A DNA stretch of 56,224 nt from Methylobacter sp. (GTDB lineage Bacteria; Pseudomonadota; Gammaproteobacteria; Methylococcales; Methylomonadaceae), in contig JAQUOU010000025.1 in NCBI GenBank assembly GCA_028716975.1, forward strand, positions 1 to 56,224. Direction: 5' to 3'. The notes beneath the pieces were generated by a model that saw only the letters and a program-made list of their open reading frames with translations, did no database searches and was not told where the DNA came from. Shown here in pieces: positions 1 to 8,739 of the stretch. The position numbers and the translations under genes are program-made. Numbering within the stretch: position 1 is the first letter of the stretch; each line of letters begins with the position of its first letter.

Positions 1-1
1 C

Positions 2-3000
2 GGCGGCAGCGCAATCATTTATTGCGCCAGACGCCAAAGCACTGAAGATATCGCCGAATACTTGCAGCAACAAGACTGGCAGGTTGAAGCATTCCATGCG
101 GGCAAAGACGCTGCCGAGAAAAAGCATATCCAGGAAAATTTCATTAACAGCACAACACGCATTATCACAGCAACTAATGCATTTGGCATGGGCATAGATA
201 AGGAAGACGTGCGCCTGGTCATTCATGCGGACATCCCTGGCTCCATCGAAAATTATTTGCAGGAAGCAGGGCGAGCCGGCCGGGATCAAAAAGAGGCGGA
301 ATGCGTGCTGCTGTTTGACGAGCATGATATCGAAACCCAATTTAAATTATCGGCATCCTCGCAAATTAACCAGCGCGATATTGCCCAGATTTTAAGGGGT
401 TTGCGCAAAATTAGAAAAGATAAATACGGCAATGTGGTACTGACTACCAGTGAATTGCTGATGGATGACAGCGTGCAAACTTCTTTTGATAATGAAGATT
501 ATGCCGCGGACACCAAAGTCAAAACAGCGGTTTCCTGGCTCGAACGGGCCGGATTCATTGAGCGTAATGAGAACAGGACGCAGGTTTTTCAAGGCAGGCC
601 GCTGGTTAAAAACCTGGATGAAGCCAAAATCAAGATTGAACAACTGGATTTGTCACAACGGCAGCAACAACGCTGGCTGGCGATCCTGGAAGCGCTGTTT
701 AATGCAGGCAGTGATGAGGGTTTTAGCGCGGATGAATTGGCCTTACTCGGGTCTTTTACCGAGAATGAAGAGGATCAAAAACCCGGCAAGATCAATGAAA
801 CCGCCGGCCAACGGGTGATAAAGACTTTATATGATATGGCGGAAAAAGGATTGATTCAGAAGAGCCTCTTATTAACGGCTTTCGTTCGGCACAAAGTTTG
901 TAATTCGTCCATCACCCTGTTGGAAAAAGTGTGCAGCCTGGAACGGGTCATGATTAAAACGCTGCAAGAACAAGCGCCTGATGCAGAAACCGACCAGTGG
1001 CAAACCTTATCATTACGGCATGTTAATCAAAGTTTGCTGGACGGCGGCAATGAACACAGCAACCCTGAAGTTTTACGTCTTTTGCTGAGCAGCCTGGCCA
1101 AAGACGGTCAGGGCTTTGCAGGAATGAAAGGAAGCCTGACCATCAGGCACAAAGGCCTGGATCAGTATTCGGTTAAACTCAACAGGGGCTGGAAGCCGTT
1201 AACGCTAATCGCAGAAAAACGGCAATTGGTTGCTAGGATAGTGCTGGATGCCATTATTCAGCGCATTCCTGAGGGAGCAGCGGGCTCAGCAGACTTGCTG
1301 GTTGAGTTTTCGGCAGAGGATTTACTGTCGGCCTTAAAACAGGATTTGGTCGCGTCGGCGGAAATCAAGGATCCGCTGGCTGCCATCGAGCGCGCCTTGA
1401 ATTTTCTCCATGAACAAAAAATCATTACCTTGCAGCAAGGTCTCGCGGTATTTCGTCAGGCCATGACCATTCGAGTGTTTCCGGAATCCAAAGGCCGCCG
1501 CTATGGCAAAGGCGACTATGAACCTTTGTCCCAGCATTACAGCGAACGCATTTTTCAGGTGCATGTCATCAATGAATATGCCAAATATGGGCTGGATAAG
1601 ATAAGCCATGCGCTGGCCTTTGTTTTCGCTTACTTTTCCCTGGATAAAACCGAGTTTGTAAGACGTTATTTTTCCGACCGGAAAGAGATTCTCGAACGCG
1701 CCACCAGTCAGCAATCGTTTCAGCGCATTGTCAGCGATCTGCAAAACCCGGAGCAAATGGCGCTGGTTGCCAGTGCTGAAGATGACAATTTATTAATCCT
1801 GGCAGGGCCGGGCTCCGGTAAAACCCGCGTGGTTGTGCATCGCTGCGCGTATTTATTGCGCGTGAAACGCGTTCCGGCCATAGGCATTTTGGTACTTTGT
1901 TTTAATCGCAATGCAGTTACCGAATTGCGAAGACGGCTGCGCGACCTGGTGGGTGACGATGCCAAAGGCGTGACCATCCAGACTTATCACGGTTTAAGTT
2001 TGCGCCTGACCGGTCACGCCATGACAAATCAGAATCATGCAAGTGAAAATCAGGACCGGCAATTTGCCGAACTTATCAAGGAAGCAATCAGCCTGTTACG
2101 GGGCGAGAATTCGTTATTGGGCATGGAGGCTGATGAAACGCGGGAGCGCTTATTGGCCGGCTATCGCTTTATTCTGGTAGATGAATACCAGGATATTGAT
2201 AGCGATCAGTACCGGTTAATTTCCGCAATCGCAGGTCGCACGCAAGATGAGGATAGCAAGCTGACGATTTTGGCGGTAGGCGATGACGACCAGAATATTT
2301 ACCGGTTTCGCGGCGCAAATGTGGGTTTTATTCGCCAGTTTAAAGACGATTACCAGGCCAATGTCCATTATTTAGTGGAGAACTACCGTTCCAGCGCGCA
2401 TATCATTGCCGCCGCCAATCAACTGATTCAGCATAATCATGACCGGATGAAACAGCAGCAGCCGATTCGTATTAACCAGGGACGAAAAACCCTGGATGCG
2501 GGAGGACGCTGGCGGAAACTGGATACCGTCGCCAAGGGCCGGGTTCAGCAACTTATCACGGCAAATGAACCGGATCAGGCGCTGGCGGTTGTTCAAGAGT
2601 TACAGCGCTTGCGGCAACTCGACAGTCGTCTGGACTGGCCGCACTGCGCGATCTTGGCCAGAGAATGGCGCTTGCTTGATCCGGTAAGAACCGTGCTTGA
2701 ACAGCACGAAATCCCAATCAACATTGTATTGCCGGAGAATCGCCAGCCGCCTCCGTTTCGCATCCGGGAAAATGCCGGTTTGCTGGATGCCCTGAAACAC
2801 GCTTCCGAGCCATTACACAAAGCCGGTGACTGGCTGCGTTATCTGGAGGGTACCTATGGCAACCATTCCAATAATGTCTGGGTAGAGCAACTCAAGGATA
2901 TTTTACTGGATTGGCAGAGGGAAACCGATGACGGTGAAGTGCCCAATCTGCAAACCCTGGAGTTTCTGTATGAAACTTTGGCAGAACAACGCCGTGAAAG

Positions 3001-3622
3001 ACGATTGGGTCATGGCGTTTTTCTAAGCGCCATTCATTCAGTAAAAGGCATGGAATTTTCCCACTTGGCGATACTCGATGGCAGCTGGAATAGTGTTGGG
3101 GCAGGGCAATCAATGGAAGAGCAGCGGCGCTTGTTTTATGTCGCCCTGACCCGTGCCAAAGAAACCTTATGTTTAATGCAACGGCAAGATCAGCAAAATC
3201 CTTTTCTTGATGAAATTACCGGCGACCATCTTTTACGAAGGGAAACACACCCTCAAACCGGCGCGGTCATACCCGCCAAACAATATGCCATTTTAGGCAT
3301 GCGGGATATTGATTTAAGTTATGCCGGATGTTTTGCGGCAGCGCATCCCATTCACCAATCCCTGACCAGCTTAAAACCAGGCTCCCGGCTGACCATTGAA
3401 AATAACAACGGCAAGCTTGCTTTGAAAGATGGAAGTATTACTGTGGCGGTGTTATCCAAACAAGGTGCTCAGGAATGGTTGAATAAAATCAATACCATTG
3501 AGTCTGTTACCGTACTGGCAATGATCAGGCGTTATCGCGATGACAGCGAAGAACACTACCAGGGCAGGTGTAAGGTTGAACGCTGGGAGATTCCCCTGGT
3601 AGAGATTGTTTGTAAAGGTTGA
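2..3622 (+). CDS. RecQ-family / UvrD-Rep double helicase, 3' part
   Basis: The frame is open from the window edge, so the N-terminus and first RecQ motifs lie outside; 1,206 residues are visible. The first 100 or so residues are the second RecA lobe of a RecQ (SF2) helicase, with IIYCARR, TNAFGMGIDK and the QEAGRAGRDQ arginine-finger motif. A middle part of about 450 residues has no motif I recognise. From residue about 595 an SF1 UvrD/Rep helicase begins: Walker A GPGSGKT (about 600), DEYQD (about 727), GDDDQNIYRFRG, ENYRSS, HSVKGMEF (about 1012) and VALTRAKE. RecQ-UvrD fusions occur in other bacteria and are presumed repair or recombination helicases. It stands alone; the next gene is 470 bases on. 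Family sure, role not. Confidence 0.9.
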   Translation, partial: GGSAIIYCARRQSTEDIAEYLQQQDWQVEAFHAGKDAAEKKHIQENFINSTTRIITATNAFGMGIDKEDVRLVIHADIPGSIENYLQEAGRAGRDQKEAECVLLFDEHDIETQFKLSASSQINQRDIAQILRGLRKIRKDKYGNVVLTTSELLMDDSVQTSFDNEDYAADTKVKTAVSWLERAGFIERNENRTQVFQGRPLVKNLDEAKIKIEQLDLSQRQQQRWLAILEALFNAGSDEGFSADELALLGSFTENEEDQKPGKINETAGQRVIKTLYDMAEKGLIQKSLLLTAFVRHKVCNSSITLLEKVCSLERVMIKTLQEQAPDAETDQWQTLSLRHVNQSLLDGGNEHSNPEVLRLLLSSLAKDGQGFAGMKGSLTIRHKGLDQYSVKLNRGWKPLTLIAEKRQLVARIVLDAIIQRIPEGAAGSADLLVEFSAEDLLSALKQDLVASAEIKDPLAAIERALNFLHEQKIITLQQGLAVFRQAMTIRVFPESKGRRYGKGDYEPLSQHYSERIFQVHVINEYAKYGLDKISHALAFVFAYFSLDKTEFVRRYFSDRKEILERATSQQSFQRIVSDLQNPEQMALVASAEDDNLLILAGPGSGKTRVVVHRCAYLLRVKRVPAIGILVLCFNRNAVTELRRRLRDLVGDDAKGVTIQTYHGLSLRLTGHAMTNQNHASENQDRQFAELIKEAISLLRGENSLLGMEADETRERLLAGYRFILVDEYQDIDSDQYRLISAIAGRTQDEDSKLTILAVGDDDQNIYRFRGANVGFIRQFKDDYQANVHYLVENYRSSAHIIAAANQLIQHNHDRMKQQQPIRINQGRKTLDAGGRWRKLDTVAKGRVQQLITANEPDQALAVVQELQRLRQLDSRLDWPHCAILAREWRLLDPVRTVLEQHEIPINIVLPENRQPPPFRIRENAGLLDALKHASEPLHKAGDWLRYLEGTYGNHSNNVWVEQLKDILLDWQRETDDGEVPNLQTLEFLYETLAEQRRERRLGHGVFLSAIHSVKGMEFSHLAILDGSWNSVGAGQSMEEQRRLFYVALTRAKETLCLMQRQDQQNPFLDEITGDHLLRRETHPQTGAVIPAKQYAILGMRDIDLSYAGCFAAAHPIHQSLTSLKPGSRLTIENNNGKLALKDGSITVAVLSKQGAQEWLNKINTIESVTVLAMIRRYRDDSEEHYQGRCKVERWEIPLVEIVCKG

Positions 3623-4093
3623 ACATCTCGCTTAAATAAGCGTCCCGAAAAAGCCGGTGGAGGTCATCTTATCCTTTATTTCTTAAGCGTATCAAGATGC
3701 AAGCCTCGGCTTGAAGCCGCTTGCTAAGCAATTGATAGGCTGGTAATTTTAGATGATGTGTCTGCTTAAGGTTTTATAGATTTTGGCATGCTAAAGCGGC
3801 TCATTTTTCCAGTTAGTGCGCATAGGTATTTGTGCGTATTGTATGTTTCGTTCGAATATTCTATTGTTTAGTAGAACTTAAAAACTGCACGTTAATCTCG
3901 GATCACAGCCCGATGCCAAAAACCCACAGTTCGTAAAGGTTATGCCTACTCTTAAGCAATGAGCTGCTTTCTCTTTAAAGCAGATTGAACAGCCTAGTTA
4001 AAATTCTTTAAAACTAAAATCTATGTTCTTTTATTCTTGAAAATCATTCTATGTAACGTTAATCCTTCTTCGCAGGAATGGAGAAAATTAAAT
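3623..4093. other. Intergenic region with a short hairpin and a dispersed repeat
   Basis: No gene is supported in these 471 bases. Near 3703-3720 lies a small hairpin (CGGCTT with AAGCCG) without a T-run, possibly the end of the helicase transcript. Bases 3811-3856 match another place in the window (52973-53018) at 38 of 46 positions. Confidence 0.5.
3811..3856. repeat. Dispersed repeat, copy 1
   Basis: This 46-base stretch aligns without gaps to 52973-53018 with 8 mismatches. It starts AGTTAGTG and ends GTTCGAA in both copies. Both lie in gene-poor DNA. It could be the end of a decayed mobile element; the family is not recognised. Confidence 0.5.
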
Positions 4094-4519
4094 ATGTCAA
4101 AATTGAATCGATTCTCCGCAAGATGGGGATGCATCGTTATGGGCCTCGGAATAAATACTGTATCCGCAGAGCCGGACTGCCCAGGCGGATTTCCGGAATG
4201 TACCCTGATATATGACAGCTGGAAGGAGAATGCCGGACAAGCTCCACCCAAGCACGAAGGAAGCATTTCGCCTTATGATAATAATTCGAAAGCATTGATG
4301 GGTTCGTTGATTGCATCTTTTCCTGGTAATGATAAGAGTTATGGCAAATGGGAAGTTTTACCTTGCGGAATCTTTAATCCCGCCGCTTATACAATTGTCT
4401 ATTCCGATCCTGCCGCCTGGTCTTATTCAACGAGTGATTACTTTCATTTTCCTGATGCGTCACCGGCGATGATGGCCTTAAATACACAGATCCACTCTAC
4501 AGGAGATGACGATGTCTAA
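4094..4519 (+). CDS. Small exported protein of unknown function
   Basis: I do not recognise this 141-residue protein. The ATG at 4094 is chosen over an upstream start at 4037 because AGGAATGGAG lies 11 bases before it and the protein then begins with a signal-peptide-like stretch (positive residues, hydrophobic core, likely cleavage after VSA near residue 27). The mature part has cysteines in a PDCPGGFPECT motif and another in LPCGIF, so periplasmic disulfides are possible. It is rich in Tyr, Trp, Ser and Asp and ends in three aspartates. Its last 8 bases overlap the next gene, suggesting coupled translation. Confidence 0.55.
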   Translation: MSKLNRFSARWGCIVMGLGINTVSAEPDCPGGFPECTLIYDSWKENAGQAPPKHEGSISPYDNNSKALMGSLIASFPGNDKSYGKWEVLPCGIFNPAAYTIVYSDPAAWSYSTSDYFHFPDASPAMMALNTQIHSTGDDDV

Positions 4520-4790
4520 AAACTTATTAGTGTTTATACTCAGTATACTCAATATAACGGGCGGTTTATTACTGACTGTCGGTTCCGTTCATTTCGAAAA
4601 GAGTGCTGTAATGCCTGGGGTGACGGATTCAGCCATGGAAGATGGAGCGCGTCATGAACTTTATTTTCATGCCGCAGCGTTAATGACCCAAGGTAAAAAA
4701 GAAGACAAAGGCGATATTACTACGCCCATAGGTAAAGCCGCAATTAACGATAAAACACTATCCGTTAATGAGCAGACTGTAAAATTATGA
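4512..4790 (+). CDS. Small membrane or exported protein of unknown function
   Basis: 92 residues, not recognised. The ATG at 4512 follows AGGAG at 4501-4505 with 6 bases between, better than the in-frame ATG at 4506. Residues 4-27 are hydrophobic (uncleaved signal anchor or signal peptide); the rest is polar, Lys- and Asp-rich. It overlaps the preceding exported-protein gene by 8 bases, so the two are probably made together. Downstream (4848-4904) a short frame (MKLQKIARQTAKV) looks like a degraded fragment rather than a gene. Confidence 0.45.
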   Translation: MSKNLLVFILSILNITGGLLLTVGSVHFEKSAVMPGVTDSAMEDGARHELYFHAAALMTQGKKEDKGDITTPIGKAAINDKTLSVNEQTVKL

Positions 4791-4923
4791 CGTAGATTAA
4801 GGAAGAACGTGACGTTGCATGAACCCGTTGAAACGTAAACCGAAATTATGAAGCTGCAAAAAATCGCCAGGCAAACGGCGAAGGTGACATCCGAAGATAA
4901 GTAAAACATCAATATTAAATGAA

Positions 4924-5112
4924 ATGCGAAATGCAATAACCCTGATAAAAGATAAAGCCCCGGCAATCTCACATGAAGAAGATAGGATCTATGTTCCCGA
5001 TCGGGAGGCAATGATTGCTGAACTGGCTTATTACAAAGCAGAACAAAGGGGATTTGAATCCGGGCATGAACTGGATGACTGGCTTGATGCCGAACAGGAA
5101 TTCAATCGATAG
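4924..5112 (+). CDS. DUF2934 family protein
   Basis: 62 residues. The C-terminal two thirds carry the DUF2934 pattern: IAELAYYKAEQRGFESG followed by HELDDWLDAEQEF. Members are short, soluble proteins of unknown function, frequent in methanotrophs and other environmental Proteobacteria. The ATG at 4924 has no clear ribosome binding site; an ATG at 4919 runs into a stop within seven codons. It stands alone between degraded sequence on both sides. Confidence 0.65.
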   Translation: MRNAITLIKDKAPAISHEEDRIYVPDREAMIAELAYYKAEQRGFESGHELDDWLDAEQEFNR

Positions 5113-5863
5113 CAATTATAGAGCCGGCGCCTCAAAATCCAAATATATATTTGTTAGAATTTTCTATAAACTCCAACCTATAGAATGCCATTCGCATCTT
5201 TGCGAAGCTCCTTGCCGGTTCAAGCGCTGGCAAGCCATACAAGAGTCCGGCAAAGCTTTTATCTTTCGTAAATCGGCCTCCCTACACAGAAGCAGCGCTT
5301 ATCAGACTTTAGCCATTCAGCTAATGAAATTACTATTCAGGGTAAAATTTTATTCATCTCTTAAACTCCGCCGCGCTGATCTTAGCTGAAGTTGTTGTTT
5401 AAATTTCCCGCATTTTTTAATGAAATGTAAAAAGCGTAAAATGCAGATTGAAATAGCGGAATTTAAACTTGCTACCCAAACCGATGAACGCCTAAGTCCA
5501 GTAAGCATTGAATTAGCCACGGATTGCTTACATATATAAAAAAGCGCATTATTCGGCAATAAATTAAAGAAATCTCTAAAAATACAGTGCTTCGACCGGG
5601 TTCTCCTGAGCTTACCGAAGCCTGTCATGAGTTGGTCGAATGGGACTCAGCACGAACGTAACTTATTTTTAGAGCTTCCCTTAAGAGATGGGCCATGAAC
5701 CACGATAGTATTAAATGCTGAATTGCCGGCCAAGGCGCATAAACGCTGGCGAGTTTGGACGACAGCGTATAGCTGCTGGATGCCTGGGGAATGCGTGTAC
5801 AAGCCGAAATAATCGCATGAATTAAGAGCAAGATGTGGGGCAATATTAGGATATTCAAACCTT
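5113..5863. other. Gene-poor region before the polyene genes
   Basis: About 750 bases without a gene I can defend. Short frames on both strands (5015-5389 plus, 5350-5628 minus, 5625-5858 minus) have no recognisable domain, start signal or family-like composition. A repeat-like dyad lies at 5589-5640. The stretch 5700-5860 may be a decayed gene. Confidence 0.4.
5589..5661. repeat. Intergenic palindromic repeat of the TTCGAC...GTCGAA type
   Basis: TTCGACC at 5591-5597 pairs with GGTCGAA at 5634-5640, and the middle contains CTGAGCTTACCGAAG. This matches the general look of short dispersed palindromic repeats common in environmental beta- and gammaproteobacterial genomes. No second copy was seen in this window. 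Confidence 0.4.
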
Positions 5864-7045
5864 ATGACGCTGTATCTGAATGATCTAGGTCTGTTGTGCG
5901 CAGCCGGAAATTCCAGGGCTGAGGTAATAAAGCGCCTGCTGGCCGGTGACCGCTCCGGTTTGGTTGAAACTGATGAATTCAGCGTTGGACGGGGGGTGGT
6001 CGTGGGCCGGGTCGATTGCGAACTGCCACAGATAGATCAACGCTACCGCTATTACAATTGCCGGAATAATCAGCTGCTGCTGGCTGCTTTAAGTCAGATT
6101 AACGGGACTGTTAAGGCGATGATTAACAAGTTTGGGGCTGATCGTATCGGGGTTGTGTTGGGAACCAGCACTTCAGGCGTAAGAAGTACCGAGACAGCAT
6201 TGGCTTATGAGGCTAAAAACGGTGTTTTACCGGCTCAGTTTCATTACAAGCAGCAGCAAATGGGCGCCGGCGCTGATTTTCTGGCAGCGTATTTAGGAAT
6301 AAACGGACCGGCTTATACCATTTCTACGGCCTGTTCATCCAGCGGTAAGGCCTTTGCCTCGGCGCGCCGGTTAATTAATCTCGGCATTTGCGATGCCGTT
6401 ATTGTTGGCGGCGCCGATAGTTTATGCAGTCTGACCGTTAACGGCTTTGCCGCGCTGGAATCGCTCAGTACCGGTTTGTGTAAGCCGTTCGGGGCACACC
6501 GCAACGGCATTAATATCGGTGAAGCGGTCAGTCTTTTTGTTTTAAGTAAAGAGCCGGGGCCGGTAAAATTGCAGGGAATTGGCGCAACCGGCGATGCCTA
6601 TCATTTTTCAGCGCCTGATCCGGCAGGAACGTCGGTAATAAAAGCGATGCAAATCGCCCTGGATGAAGCGGGTAAAATACCGGATCAGATTGATTATTTG
6701 AATCTGCATGGCACGGCGACAGTATTAAATGATGCCATGGAAAGCAAAGCAGTCAATACCTTATTCGGTGCGCAGCCGGCAGTGAGTTCGAGCAAGGGCA
6801 TGACCGGTCATACGTTAGGTGCGGCAGCGGCATTGGAACTGGGTTTTTGCTGGCTGCTTCTGACCAATGACGATGACCAGGGCGCATTAATTCCGAATAT
6901 AAACGATGATGAACCGGATACGGAATTACCGGCCTTGAATCTGGTAGAAAATAATCAGAAATTAGGCCGCAGGATTACTACCTGCCAAAGTAATTCCTTT
7001 GCGTTTGGCGGTAGTAATGTTTCGATAATAATTGAGCTGGCCTGA
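5864..7045 (+). CDS. Beta-ketoacyl-ACP synthase, aryl-polyene type (ApeO-like)
   Basis: 393 residues, full length for a KAS I/II-fold condensing enzyme. The catalytic Cys is in TACSSSGKAF, the two His are in LNLHGTAT and MTGHTLGAAA, and the C-terminal glycine motif is SFAFGGSN, so the site is intact. Its partners are a hotdog dehydratase that starts at its stop (TGATG), then a FabG-like reductase and a second synthase: the KS-DH-KR-KS order of aryl polyene clusters. These enzymes extend an aryl starter on a carrier protein to a conjugated polyene carboxylate for the outer membrane. Function is inferred from family and order; start at 5864 has TAGGA 12 bases upstream. Confidence 0.82.
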   Translation: MTLYLNDLGLLCAAGNSRAEVIKRLLAGDRSGLVETDEFSVGRGVVVGRVDCELPQIDQRYRYYNCRNNQLLLAALSQINGTVKAMINKFGADRIGVVLGTSTSGVRSTETALAYEAKNGVLPAQFHYKQQQMGAGADFLAAYLGINGPAYTISTACSSSGKAFASARRLINLGICDAVIVGGADSLCSLTVNGFAALESLSTGLCKPFGAHRNGINIGEAVSLFVLSKEPGPVKLQGIGATGDAYHFSAPDPAGTSVIKAMQIALDEAGKIPDQIDYLNLHGTATVLNDAMESKAVNTLFGAQPAVSSSKGMTGHTLGAAAALELGFCWLLLTNDDDQGALIPNINDDEPDTELPALNLVENNQKLGRRITTCQSNSFAFGGSNVSIIIELA

Positions 7046-7500
7046 TGGATTTTAACAATATTGATGTCGCCGAGCTGATTCCGCATAGCGGCAAAATGGT
7101 ATGGCTGGATCGTATTATCTCATGCGATGAGCATTCTCTATCTGCTGAGCTTATCGTGCGCGATGATGGTTTGCTGGGCAGCGATAAAGCTGTGCCTGCC
7201 TGGGCCGGCATCGAATATATGGCCCAGGCTGTAGCCGCCTATGCCGGGATTATGGCAAAGATGGCCGGCGAACCGATAAAGCTCGGTTTTCTGCTGGGAA
7301 CCCGTCGTTACAGCAGCAATGTTGCCGAATTTAAGGTCGGTTCAAAATTAACCGTACGAGTAAAAAAGATTATTCAGGATGATACTTTAGGTGTTTTTGA
7401 CTGCAGGATTTACGGAACCGATCATGAACCCGGTCAGGGAATTAATGTGGAAGTTAGCGCTAACCTGAATGTTTACCAGCCTGCGCGTAAGGAAGATTGA
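7045..7500 (+). CDS. 3-hydroxyacyl-ACP dehydratase, aryl-polyene type (ApeP-like)
   Basis: 151 residues, a single hotdog domain of the FabA/FabZ-like ApeP group. The early LIPHSGKMVWLDRI segment holds the catalytic His; the helix GIEYMAQAVAAYAG holds the acidic partner. It would dehydrate the beta-hydroxyacyl intermediate during polyene elongation in the cytoplasm. Its ATG overlaps the preceding synthase stop by one base (TGATG), so they are translationally coupled. The ketoreductase that should follow is 1.3 kb away behind an insert. Confidence 0.8.
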   Translation: MDFNNIDVAELIPHSGKMVWLDRIISCDEHSLSAELIVRDDGLLGSDKAVPAWAGIEYMAQAVAAYAGIMAKMAGEPIKLGFLLGTRRYSSNVAEFKVGSKLTVRVKKIIQDDTLGVFDCRIYGTDHEPGQGINVEVSANLNVYQPARKED

Positions 7501-7967
7501 TTTGCCAGACTTGTTACTTGAGTTGAAATATGTTCTTTTACATAAGTTTTTCAGGTTAATTCTACTTTGTCAGATTACATGTCCTGTAATTTTCAAGATC
7601 GTCATTCCGGCAGGGAGTCACGTCAGGCACTCCTGCCTGACGCCCTTCGAGTAAATGCTAATCCCTTCCCGACGGATTAGTCACTCCGGGCGTTCCTGCC
7701 CGGAGCCGGTCGGGTAAATGCAAATTCGTTCCAGACGAATTTGTGCCGGACCAATCCGCCAGGAAGGGATTGGCATTTACCCCTTGGGGTGCGGGGCAGG
7801 AAAGCCCCGCATGAATCCAGAGTCCATGGATAGATTTGAGCTTACCATCCATGGCACTGGATACCCGCTTCCCGGCGAGTATGACGCGCTTGCGCATATC
7901 TGACAAAGTACGATTAAATAGGATTAATAAAGGAAAGAATTTGTAATACATCTACGAGGGTTTTGGA
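7501..7967. other. Hairpin-rich spacer between dehydratase and UDG-like gene
   Basis: No gene is supported here. From about 7594 on the DNA is almost entirely inverted repeats (separate entry). The first 90 bases (7501-7590) are AT-rich and show nothing clear. Confidence 0.6.
7594..7885. repeat. Cluster of seven hairpins inside a longer inverted repeat
   Basis: Perfect stems follow one another: CGTCAGGCA/TGCCTGACG (7621-7642), CTAATCC/GGATTAG (7658-7680), CTCCGGGC/GCCCGGAG (7684-7705), CAAATTCGT/ACGAATTTG (7721-7743), CCAATCC/GGATTGG (7751-7773), GCGGGGC/GCCCCGC (7791-7810) and CCATGGA/TCCATGG (7824-7854). A longer inverted repeat pairs 7651-7669 with 7762-7780 at 18 of 19 bases. The start (CATTCCGGCAGGGA) and the CCAGAG-CCATGGAT end resemble the repeat at 8649-8690. 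It looks like a nested or compound REP/MITE-type element. Confidence 0.8.
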
Positions 7968-8606
7968 ATGCTGAGTGCAATTATTGAAAAATTAAGACAA
8001 GGCTCAAATAAATCCGGTAAACCCTACCTGGTTAAAGATTTGGCAGACGATAGAAAAATTTTACTCATTCTGGAATCCCCCCATAAAGATGAAATAGAAC
8101 ATGAAGCACCGTTGGCAGGGAGAAGCGGAAAATCGGTAACCAAAGTTTTAAAAGATGTTTTATCTATCGCTGAAGCAGATAGAGAAAGCGCTTTTGGAAG
8201 GCTGGTTAAAGCGGGAAAAGTTAAAAAAATCGGCCTGATGAATATTTCGAATCTACCTTTGCAGATGGCGGCTTATGAATATGAGGATTTTTGTCCTGAG
8301 CTTCGTAACGTACTTGGAATTTTTGAAGCCATTAGAAGCAACCCTAAAAAAAGGGCTGCAAAACCGGCCAATGAAGATATTAATAAGCTTATTGATAGTT
8401 TAAGCGATGACTTTAACCGGCGCATTGCCCGCATTGATGAAAATGTTATTATTATATTATGTGGGAATTTCGTGCAGACATTCTGGAAGCACTACGTTAA
8501 AAAGCAATTCTCGACTATTATTGAAGTTCCTCATCCCTCCTATGGAAATTGGGAAAAATCAAGGTATAGCCGGCAGATTAAAGGTATTATCGATAGAATT
8601 AAATAA
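7968..8606 (+). CDS. Uracil-DNA glycosylase superfamily-like protein
   Basis: 212 residues. The layout fits the UDG fold: an early strand LLILESPHKDE (33-42) followed by APLAGRSGKSV (48-57), like the family's first motif and PFxGxxG segment; NISNLP (92-97); a strand ending LCGNFVQ (164-170); and PHPSYGNW (188-195), like the HPSxxN second motif. It may bind or excise damaged bases, but motif 1 lacks the usual GxDPG form and activity cannot be claimed. It interrupts the polyene genes, in the same direction, between two related palindromic repeats. Lys-rich and AT-rich relative to its neighbours, so transfer is likely. Start has GAGGG 11 bases upstream. Confidence 0.6.
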   Translation: MLSAIIEKLRQGSNKSGKPYLVKDLADDRKILLILESPHKDEIEHEAPLAGRSGKSVTKVLKDVLSIAEADRESAFGRLVKAGKVKKIGLMNISNLPLQMAAYEYEDFCPELRNVLGIFEAIRSNPKKRAAKPANEDINKLIDSLSDDFNRRIARIDENVIIILCGNFVQTFWKHYVKKQFSTIIEVPHPSYGNWEKSRYSRQIKGIIDRIK

Positions 8607-8612
8607 TCCATT

Positions 8613-8739
8613 CTGATTAGCAAAAAACTTCAGCCAACTCCAAGACCGTCGTTCCGGCAGGGATTGCCGGAACCCAGAGGCCATGGATGGCAACCCAAAC
8701 ATATCCCTAGGGACTGGATAGAAGCATCTTGCTAATCAG
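8613..8739. repeat. 127-bp MITE-like element with 11-bp inverted ends
   Basis: CTGATTAGCAA at 8613-8623 is matched exactly by TTGCTAATCAG at 8729-8739. Inside is a hairpin, TTCCGGCA/TGCCGGAA at 8652-8672, followed by ACCCAGAGGCCATGGATGG. The inner part is related to the repeat upstream of the UDG-like gene. No coding capacity. The element lies seven bases after the UDG-like stop codon. Confidence 0.6.

Noticed and set aside
1334-1756. 140-codon minus-strand frame within the helicase gene
   Set aside because: Shadow of the RecQ-UvrD reading frame, no start signal and no family features.
4667-5011. 114-codon minus-strand frame over the small membrane protein and DUF2934 genes
   Set aside because: It opposes two better supported genes; hydrophobic content is by chance from AT-rich DNA.
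5625-5858. Minus-strand frame with a hydrophobic start before the polyene genes
   Set aside because: No ribosome binding site or recognisable family; low complexity and overlap with a repeat make a gene unlikely.
7594-7885. Regular hairpins looked at as a CRISPR array
   Set aside because: Stems differ in sequence, spacing is irregular, and there are no equal-length repeats with unique spacers or cas genes.
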